Source: an uncultured Succinatimonas sp.
GTDB taxonomy: Bacteria > Pseudomonadota > Gammaproteobacteria > Enterobacterales > Succinivibrionaceae
Assembly: GCA_937880335.1 (NCBI GenBank)
Contig: CALFLJ010000164.1
Location: 1 to 6,069, forward strand
Direction: 5' to 3'
Length of the DNA: 6,069 bases
Positions 1 to 4,444 of the stretch are shown in pieces (the stretch's first letter is position 1; every line of letters begins with the position of its first letter). The notes below the pieces were generated by a model. The model was not told where the DNA came from and searched no databases. It saw only the letters and a list, made by a program, of their open reading frames with translations. A program made the translations under genes and the position numbers.

Positions 1-266
1 CTGTAATTGATGCTATGGAGCTTCAGCCCTCTCATACTGTAATTGATGCTATGGAGCTTCAGCCCTCTCATACTGTAATTGATGCCATGGAGCTTCAGCC
101 CTCTCATACTGTAATTGATGCTATGGAGCTTCAGCCTTCTCATACTGTAATTGATGCTATGGAGCTTCAGCCCTCTCATACTGTAATTGATGCTATGGAG
201 CTTCAGCCCTCTCATACTGTAATTGATGCTATGGAACTGCAACCTTCTCAAAGTATAAACACTGCT
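1..266 (+). repeat. 36-bp in-frame tandem repeat array, about 7.4 copies
   Basis: Units start at 15, 51, 87, 123, 159, 195 and 231, each exactly 36 bp. A partial unit (1-14) shows that the array extends left of the window. Units 1 to 6 differ only at two third-codon positions: GCC instead of GCT ending at 86, and CCT instead of CCC at 135-137. The seventh unit is diverged at many positions and forms the degenerate edge of the array. Near-perfect identity inside with a decayed edge is typical of recent slippage or unequal recombination, so copy number probably varies between strains. There are no spacers, so this is not a CRISPR array. Confidence 0.95.
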
Positions 267-536
267 ACAAATTCCGCACTTCATCTAAATCAAGCTAATT
301 TTGAAAATAAAGTAGGATCTAAGCTAAATAATATTAGAAGTGATTTAAGTGCTTGTGCTTTTTGCCATAAAAAGAGTGAAAGCCCATTTAAAGTTAAAAG
401 TAATCTAAATCTACCTGAGATTTTAGACATAAATTTGCCTAACAATAGTTTTATGGCAAAGCTCTATTCTGATTTAGAAAACAAGCTCCTTCTTAGTGAT
501 GAATCAGAAAAACAGGAGTTAAATCAAAAAGTTTAG
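1..536 (+). CDS. Tandem-repeat protein, 3' part only (5' end outside window)
   Basis: I do not recognise this protein. The frame is open from the first base: positions 3-14 already encode VIDA, the end of a repeat unit. The ATG at 15 is therefore inside the array, and it has no Shine-Dalgarno sequence before it. The visible part has six near-identical 12-residue units (MELQPSHTVIDA), then one diverged unit (MELQPSQSINTA, 231-266). A unique 89-residue polar tail follows, rich in Asn, Ser, Lys and Leu, with one CxxC pair (ACAFCHKK), ending at TAG 534-536. Differences between units are synonymous, which supports translation. There is no membrane segment or signal in the visible part. A strong terminator starts about 40 bp downstream, so this is the last gene of its transcript. 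Function unknown. Possible roles are a surface or secreted repeat protein, or a repeat-extended cytoplasmic protein; the missing N-terminus would decide. Confidence 0.75.
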   Translation, partial: VIDAMELQPSHTVIDAMELQPSHTVIDAMELQPSHTVIDAMELQPSHTVIDAMELQPSHTVIDAMELQPSHTVIDAMELQPSQSINTATNSALHLNQANFENKVGSKLNNIRSDLSACAFCHKKSESPFKVKSNLNLPEILDINLPNNSFMAKLYSDLENKLLLSDESEKQELNQKV

Positions 537-575
537 TTAGAAAAGAACTTCCCCCTTTTATCCCCAAACATTTTT

Positions 576-620
576 TACTCCTTTCCTGTATTATGGCAGG
601 GAAGGAGTACTTTGCTTTTT
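576..620 (+). terminator. Intrinsic terminator of the tandem-repeat gene
   Basis: A 12-bp stem pairs 577-588 with 597-608, with one U-G wobble (584/601) and an extra T-A closing pair 576/609. The 8-nt loop is 589-596. A T-rich run follows (TTTGCTTTTT, 611-620). It lies 40 bp after the stop at 534-536. On the minus strand the stem is followed by A residues, so it works only for the plus strand. Confidence 0.85.
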
Positions 621-1033
621 ATAAGGAATTTTCTTACAAACAATATGTCTTAGGGCATAGCATCAAAGATAAGGACATCATTTTCATCACTAGGATGTAA
701 ACCTCTAGCCTTGAAATAAGCTCTGTTTTAGAAAATTAAGTCAGTTTTAAGATATAAATGAACATAATCTCTTAACTGTCAGATTTGATAAGCTTTGCAT
801 TAATATTGAAGTTATACTGTACCAAAATTTGTTTTGGTATTTGCAGATTATTTGATTTATAAGAGCAATGGAGAATATAAGGCAAATGCCGACATCAATG
901 TCATACAAAACATCTTCAATATGGCAACACTTGCCTATATAGGTTTAAAAGATCATAAATATCCATAATTTACAATATGCTGTTTTAAGGTGCGTAACAA
1001 GGACATTTAGTTTAGGATACTTCAAATCAAAAA
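621..1033. other. Gene-poor region between terminator and solenoid gene
   Basis: No intact gene with a ribosome binding site is visible on either strand. The stretch holds a possible TnpB relic (810-968, listed separately). Within it is a short A/T-rich hairpin pairing ACCAAAA (821-827) with TTTTGGT (832-838), extended by T820/A839, with no T-run after it. I found no clear intrinsic terminator for the minus-strand gene that ends at 1034. The rest is AT-rich sequence with frequent stops in all frames. Confidence 0.5.
810..968 (+). pseudogene. Possible degraded C-terminal remnant of an IS200/IS605-type TnpB
   Basis: The frame is open from 810 to the TAA at 966-968, with no start codon or ribosome binding site. 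The translated core IYKSNGEYKANADINVIQNI (855-914) resembles the usual end of TnpB, where a second zinc-ribbon CxxC is followed by CGYE-x-NADxNAAxNI. That stretch carries the last RuvC Asp, here the D of NAD at 891-893. Against that pattern the two cysteines are replaced by Tyr (858-860) and Asn (867-869), and one residue is inserted before the Tyr. No upstream RuvC motifs, first zinc-ribbon half or transposon end are seen in the flanking DNA. This would fit an old, eroded element of which only the 3' end survives. The match rests on about 20 residues read by eye and could be chance. Confidence 0.38.
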
Positions 1034-2050
1034 TTATTTTTTATACTCCTCAAAATTATCAATTCTTTGTTTATCCTTTTTATAAACCACGTTTTTATTT
1101 ACTATCGATGAGCGAGATGTTAATGATAATTTACCTTTAATATGTAAAGTACCACGATTTAAAAGCTGACTTTCCTCAGATAGATCTAAAAAACCGTTTT
1201 GGGCTATAGTAAGCCCCCATTGGTTTTCAAACATACTGTGCCCACTTGTAACAAGAGTTCCGTCGATATTTACAATATGCTCATTATTAAAACTTGCACC
1301 ATCAGTGAAAGTTAAAAGAGAATTATTGTATAAACGTATCAATCCCCTATTTTTACAGGATGCAGTCTGCTCAAAGGAAAGATTTCCCTCAAGACTTAAT
1401 TGTTTGAGGTTTGAAAGTACACTCCAGTCCTTAAAGTTTAGTAAGGCACCACTTTTTATATTCAAACTGCCTCTATTTACCAGACGTGAAGAACCTTTTA
1501 CTAAAAATTTAGTTGCATGATCTAAAGTAAGATCTCCTTTATTTTCAAAAATTGCGTAAGATAAATTAAGCTGAGAATTTCTAAGCTCATACGTTCCTGA
1601 ACTTTGAGTCTTACTGTCACGCTCTAGATTTACCTTACTATCATAAATTAAAGCCTTTCCCTTATTATTAAAATTTCCTCTTCCTGAAATTTTCAAAGTG
1701 GCATTATTTTTTAAAGAAAGCAGATCCTCATTTACAAAAGTACCGTACCCTTTTACATCAAGGTTAAATTTACCCTGATTTAAAAAAGTTCCTCGATTTA
1801 TAAACTCCCCACCTTTTAAAATCTCAATTGTAATATTGCTATCTGCAACAACCTTGCTGCGTCCTCTTATATGGAGCTTACCTAATACTTTGAGATTTTT
1901 TGAAATTTTAAAGCCATCTTGCAATTCAAAGCATTTTTGTCTCTCAATGGTCTGGGGAATTTCATCATTTGCATTAACCTTAAGGCATTGCGCATTAACA
2001 GGCAAAATTAAAATTCCCATTACGCAAACTATAATCTGTCTTAATAACAT
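1034..2050 (-). CDS. Secreted beta-solenoid repeat protein
   Basis: The 338-residue product starts with a signal peptide: MLLR, a hydrophobic stretch (residues 5-17) and a likely signal peptidase I site after VNA (18-20). Cys22 follows but NAQC is not a good lipobox, so I do not call a lipoprotein; Cys22 and Cys40 could form a disulfide. From about residue 79 to 320 there are roughly eleven degenerate 20-23-residue repeats of the type FxNxGxLxIxxxxxLxLxxxS, for example RLVNRGSLNIKSGALLNF (189-206) and QLLNRGTLHIKGKLSL (295-310). Alternating hydrophobic residues with Asn/Gly turns are typical of right-handed beta-helix adhesins and passenger domains. The C-terminus is short, charged (KDKQRIDNFEEYKK) and has no autotransporter barrel or cell-wall anchor, so the protein is probably periplasmic, or exported by a partner not seen here. 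The start is supported by AAGGA 8 nt upstream. Neighbouring genes give no functional hint. Export and fold are fairly sure; function is unknown. Confidence 0.85.
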   Translation of the reverse strand: MLLRQIIVCVMGILILPVNAQCLKVNANDEIPQTIERQKCFELQDGFKISKNLKVLGKLHIRGRSKVVADSNITIEILKGGEFINRGTFLNQGKFNLDVKGYGTFVNEDLLSLKNNATLKISGRGNFNNKGKALIYDSKVNLERDSKTQSSGTYELRNSQLNLSYAIFENKGDLTLDHATKFLVKGSSRLVNRGSLNIKSGALLNFKDWSVLSNLKQLSLEGNLSFEQTASCKNRGLIRLYNNSLLTFTDGASFNNEHIVNIDGTLVTSGHSMFENQWGLTIAQNGFLDLSEESQLLNRGTLHIKGKLSLTSRSSIVNKNVVYKKDKQRIDNFEEYKK

Positions 2051-2126
2051 TTACCTTATCCTTGATGACTTAAAAGTTTTATTTTAAATTTTACTAAATC
2101 TTTAAATTGTTTCATGAAATATATAC

Positions 2127-2155
2127 TGTATAAGCAAATTTTGTACATTTGTCCA
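2127..2155 (-). promoter_or_regulatory. Candidate sigma-70 promoter for the solenoid gene
   Basis: On the minus strand a -35-like TGGACA (2150-2155) lies 17 nt from a -10-like TATACA (2127-2132). Transcription would start near 2120 and give a leader of about 70 nt. A perfect 10-bp palindrome, TTTCATGAAA (2110-2119), sits just after the predicted start and could be an operator. The hexamers match at five and four of six positions, and in DNA this AT-rich that is only moderate evidence. Confidence 0.4.
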
Positions 2156-2187
2156 CAAATTAAGCTCAATGATCCGTACCATTTAAA

Positions 2188-2195
2188 GTTATAAT
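2188..2195 (+). promoter_or_regulatory. Candidate -10 element upstream of glk leader
   Basis: A perfect TATAAT occupies 2190-2195 with G at 2188, the second base of an extended -10 position. No good -35 hexamer lies 16-18 nt upstream (the region reads CTCAATGAT). The predicted start, about 2202, coincides with the first base of the first of three hairpins. This is the best plus-strand promoter candidate before glk, about 140 bp from its ATG. Confidence 0.5.
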
Positions 2196-2201
2196 AGATA
2201 A

Positions 2202-2283
2202 AATCCTGGAAAAATTCAGATCAGGATTAAATAAAATAAATTTGAGGAAAAACTCAAAGGTTTAGCCTATCTTAGGCTTTTAT
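2202..2283 (+). ncRNA. Structured leader of glk or small RNA, three hairpins
   Basis: Three inverted repeats follow one another directly after the candidate promoter. AATCCTG (2202-2208) pairs with CAGGATT (2222-2228). TTTGAG (2241-2246) pairs with CTCAAA (2253-2258). AGCCTA (2264-2269) pairs with TAGGCT (2273-2278), and the last is followed by TTT. They lie on the coding side of the divergent promoters, with an A-rich linker between the first two. They could form an attenuator in the glk leader, a small RNA of about 80 nt ending at the third hairpin, or simply a structured 5' UTR. I recognise no known riboswitch class. The case is predictive only: the stems are short (6-7 bp). Confidence 0.35.
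2264..2281 (+). terminator. Weak intrinsic terminator or attenuator before glk
   Basis: A 6-bp stem (AGCCTA/TAGGCT, three G-C pairs) with a 3-nt loop (TCT, 2270-2272) leads into four T residues, 2278-2281, the first of which belongs to the stem. The short stem and short T-run suggest partial termination at most. It lies 54 bp before the glk start, where partial termination would act as attenuation. Confidence 0.35.
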
Positions 2284-2335
2284 GCAGTAAACAAATTATA
2301 GCGTCAATTTTAAAGTCGCTTATGAGGGTAATTAC

Positions 2336-3313
2336 ATGACCAAGCTAAAAGGTTACGCACTTATTGGTGATATTGGTGGAACAAATGCTCGATTATCTCT
2401 TCTTAACTTAGAAGATGGAGAAATATCTACCCCTATCATTTATTCAACCAGCGAAAATGATTCACTTGAAAGTTGCATCTTAAAATTTAGAAAAGAAACA
2501 AAGGCTAATTTTGAGTCTGTTTGTATAGCTATCGCATGCCCAATTACTGGCGACTACGTAAAAATGACAAATAATCCCTGGGAGTTTTCTATTCAGGCAA
2601 TGAAAACAACATTGGGACTTAAAGACTTAATCGTAATCAACGACTTCACAGCCATGTGCATGTCAGTCACTGTAATTGATAAGAAAAGCTGTGTCAAAAT
2701 TGGTGGCGGTCAGGCTGATCCTAAAGCTCCTGTTGCAGTTTACGGTGCAGGCACAGGTTTAGGCGTAGCTCACCTAATCCATGTTGGTAACAAATGGGTC
2801 CCACTACCTGGCGAAGGTGGACATGTTGATTTAGCACCAGCAAATGTCAATGAAGATATGATTTTAATGGCTTTAAGAGGTCGTATAGGTCACGTCTCAG
2901 CTGAAAGAGTTTTATCAGGTCCAGGTCTTGTTAACCTCTATGAGGCTATCGCAATGCGCAATGAGCGTGTGCGCCCTAATATGAAACCATCTGATGTAAC
3001 CCAAGGAGCACTCTCAAATCCATGCGATCCTGACTGTTTGGAAGCCCTAAATACTTTCTGCTCTCTCATGGGTCGTTTTGGCGGTAATCTAGCTCTTACT
3101 ATGAGCACCTTTGGTGGTGTTTATATCGCAGGTGGTGTAGTTCCTCGCTTTATTGATTTCTTTAAAAATTCCGACTTTAGAAAAGCCTTTGAGGACAAAG
3201 GTCGCTTTAGATCATTTATGGAAAAGATTCCAGTTTACGTTATAACTGACAACCTTGCAGGTTTAAGAGGCGCTGGAGCTTATCTTCGTCAACATTTAGG
3301 CGCTAAACTTTAA
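2336..3313 (+). CDS. glk: Glucokinase (ATP:D-glucose 6-phosphotransferase)
   Basis: This cytoplasmic enzyme phosphorylates free glucose with ATP to glucose 6-phosphate, feeding glycolysis when glucose enters without the phosphotransferase system or is released from oligosaccharides. The 325-residue product aligns nearly end to end with E. coli Glk (321 residues). Visible motifs are the phosphate-binding GDIGGTNAR (11-19), CIAIACPITGD (63-73), the catalytic Asp103 in INDFTA, the second nucleotide-binding loop GAGTGLG (137-143), the sugar-binding Glu160 and His163 in GEGGH, Glu190 in SAERVLSGPG, and GRFGGNLAL (246-254). All key residues are present, so the enzyme should be active. It belongs to the Glk family proper and not the ROK family, because the ROK zinc motif CxCGxxGC is absent. 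The ATG is preceded by GAGGG (2324-2328) with a 7-nt spacer. The gene is monocistronic: a hairpin-rich leader precedes it and a strong terminator follows 32 bp after the stop. Confidence 0.97.
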   Translation: MTKLKGYALIGDIGGTNARLSLLNLEDGEISTPIIYSTSENDSLESCILKFRKETKANFESVCIAIACPITGDYVKMTNNPWEFSIQAMKTTLGLKDLIVINDFTAMCMSVTVIDKKSCVKIGGGQADPKAPVAVYGAGTGLGVAHLIHVGNKWVPLPGEGGHVDLAPANVNEDMILMALRGRIGHVSAERVLSGPGLVNLYEAIAMRNERVRPNMKPSDVTQGALSNPCDPDCLEALNTFCSLMGRFGGNLALTMSTFGGVYIAGGVVPRFIDFFKNSDFRKAFEDKGRFRSFMEKIPVYVITDNLAGLRGAGAYLRQHLGAKL

Positions 3314-3345
3314 ATAGTTTAACAAGGAAAACTTACTTTATTAGT

Positions 3346-3388
3346 ATGCCCCTTTATCTATCGCATTGACTGATAAAGGGGTATTTTT
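3346..3388 (+). terminator. Intrinsic terminator of glk
   Basis: A 13-bp stem pairs 3346-3358 with 3372-3384. Its core CCCCTTTATC/GATAAAGGGG is perfect, with one G-U wobble at 3348/3382. The loop is 13 nt and a run of five T residues ends at 3388. The T-run overlaps the stop codon of the convergent TM2 gene (3387-3389). On the minus strand the stem is followed by ACTAATAAAG with no T-run, so it is mainly a glk terminator, though the hairpin could also protect the 3' end of the opposing mRNA. Confidence 0.9.
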
Positions 3389-3926
3389 AAGTCAAAACGA
3401 AATAACCACTATCATCTGATGGAGAAAACAGTACTTTGATAAATTCAATAATTACCAAGATTACAATAATCAAAGGTGGGATAACTAATACAACACCTAC
3501 GGTTGAGCATAGTAAATATATAATGCCTGACTTTATTTTGCCGGCATAAAAACGATGAATACCAATTGTTCCAAGGAAAAAGGTTAAAAGCAGATAGATA
3601 ATCTTATTTACACGCAAAAATGGTTCGTTATTTGCTGTAAATGGTTTTAGGGTTGGGATATCATCGTAATTATACTCTGCATTATCTTTGCTTGATTTTG
3701 TAAAAAACTCCTTTCCACCATAAAAAATAGAGTCATCTGAGTTCTGGCTTTTACTTGCTACATTAACCAAACGAATAATAGTCTTGCTACCTTCTATTAC
3801 TACATCAACCTCCATTCCTACAGCTGGAGAAAATCCTAGACATGAACTTATAGGATATGCCTTACTAGTACCATCAGAAAATTCAACTGAAACTGATAAA
3901 GATGTAACAGCAATAATCTTACTCAT
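3387..3926 (-). CDS. TM2-domain membrane protein with N-terminal beta-rich domain
   Basis: Numbering starts from the ATG at 3926 (179 residues). An in-frame ATG two codons upstream (3932) is possible, but GGA sits 5 nt before the 3926 ATG and nothing suitable precedes the other. Residues 1-56 alternate hydrophobic and polar residues (KIIAVTSLSVSVEFSDG, then EVDVVIEGSKTIIRLV), suggesting a small beta-barrel or SH3/OB-like domain. A polar linker with acidic and Ser/Lys stretches (about 57-104) follows. The C-terminal part is a TM2 domain: a first hydrophobic helix (109-124), the characteristic loop HRFYAGKIKSG (124-134) and a second helix region (135-165) broken by a Pro-Pro pair (150-151). The tail SDDSGYFVLT is short and polar. 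TM2 proteins occur widely in bacteria without a defined biochemical role. The gene is convergent with glk and stands alone, so context gives no hint. Confidence 0.85.
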   Translation of the reverse strand: MSKIIAVTSLSVSVEFSDGTSKAYPISSCLGFSPAVGMEVDVVIEGSKTIIRLVNVASKSQNSDDSIFYGGKEFFTKSSKDNAEYNYDDIPTLKPFTANNEPFLRVNKIIYLLLTFFLGTIGIHRFYAGKIKSGIIYLLCSTVGVVLVIPPLIIVILVIIEFIKVLFSPSDDSGYFVLT

Positions 3927-3932
3927 AATCAT

Positions 3933-4434
3933 CCATTGCTTTGATTTAAGGATCTAAAAATATTCTGCAAAGTTAATATTGCATTTTTAAAGTTTACATT
4001 AAAATACACAAAACTTCATAAAATAAAACTACAAAGCTCTCAAATAAAAAATCCCATAATTTATCATCTTAATTTGCAATAGTATTTTGTATTATCCCTA
4101 CACTATATAAAATAAGGATTTAAGTCAGTATTCTTGGAATTTAAAATTCCCCAAAGCTTAGACATGAGGACTGCTACAGCTTAAATTACTGCCAAAATAT
4201 AGACTAACCTAAGATAAGGTAACATTTAATAAAAGCGAAAACAGTGCCTTACACAAAGGCTCACTTAAGACAATTAAAAATATATTACTAATAAGGATTT
4301 TTAAAACACGCAAAAGACAAAAAAGCCTGTCCCCTATCAGATTTAGGAGACAGACCTTAAATTCTATTAGTAGATCTTAGAAACTTAAATATTCTAAGAT
4401 CGTACTATAAGTTTATTTAATATAAACTTAGATT
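3933..4434. other. Intergenic region between TM2 gene and rpoD
   Basis: About 500 bp without a gene; short ATG-started frames here stop within a few codons. It contains a near-perfect AT-rich dyad, GGAATTT-A-AAATTCC (4136-4150). It also has a small hairpin GTGCCTT/AAGGC(T)CAC (4244-4250 with 4256-4264, one bulge). Read on the minus strand, that hairpin is followed by TGTTTTCGCTTTT and could be a backup terminator downstream of rpoD. The sequence AATAAGGATTT occurs twice (4111-4121, 4290-4300). The rpoD terminator and 3' inverted repeats at the right end are listed separately. No convincing promoter for the TM2 gene was found, although one must lie here. Confidence 0.5.
4319..4355 (-). terminator. 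Intrinsic terminator of rpoD
   Basis: Read on the minus strand, GTCTGTCTCC (4355-4346) pairs with GGGGACAGGC (4334-4325) over 10 bp with two U-G wobbles. An extra U-A pair (4335/4345) narrows the loop to 9 nt. Six T residues follow (4324-4319). It lies about 80 bp beyond the rpoD stop, so rpoD is the last gene of its operon. Confidence 0.88.
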
Positions 4435-4444
4435 TTAATCTAAG
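4373..4444. repeat. Cluster of inverted repeats at the rpoD 3' end
   Basis: Three dyads lie between the rpoD stop and its terminator. GATCTTAGAA (4373-4382) pairs with TTCTAAGATC (4392-4401), 10 bp with a 9-nt loop. TAAGTTTAT (4408-4416) pairs with ATAAACTTA (4422-4430), 9 bp with a 5-nt loop. CTTAGAT (4427-4433) pairs with ATCTAAG (4438-4444), 7 bp spanning the stop codon. The last two share bases 4427-4430, so they exclude each other. The shared core CTTAGA/TCTAAG means that arms of different dyads can also pair. They probably shape the rpoD mRNA 3' untranslated region. Confidence 0.7.

Noticed and set aside
1..266. Possible CRISPR array because of the 36-bp repeat length
   Set aside because: The units are directly adjacent with no spacers, the unit encodes 12 residues in frame, and changes are synonymous.
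593..700. Small 35-codon ORF starting inside the terminator loop
   Set aside because: No ribosome binding site, it overlaps a strong terminator hairpin, and the peptide is not recognisable.
1091..1110. Intrinsic terminator for the solenoid gene
   Set aside because: No stem followed by a T-run on the minus strand was found at or beyond 1034; the T-rich stretch at the 3' end is only lysine codons read on the other strand.
968..1281. The 14-mer ATTTACAATATGCT occurs at 968 and again at 1268, exactly 300 bp apart
   Set aside because: The second copy lies within the solenoid coding sequence, the flanks differ, and a match of this length is not rare in DNA this AT-rich.
1305..2087. Plus-strand open frames opposite the solenoid gene
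   Set aside because: They are antisense shadows without ribosome binding sites or recognisable products; the minus-strand frame has a signal peptide and a Shine-Dalgarno.
2669..2680. The 12-mer ACTGTAATTGAT is shared by glk and the tandem repeat
   Set aside because: It encodes TVID in both proteins, but in glk it lies in an ordinary conserved enzyme with no other similarity, so it is most likely chance.
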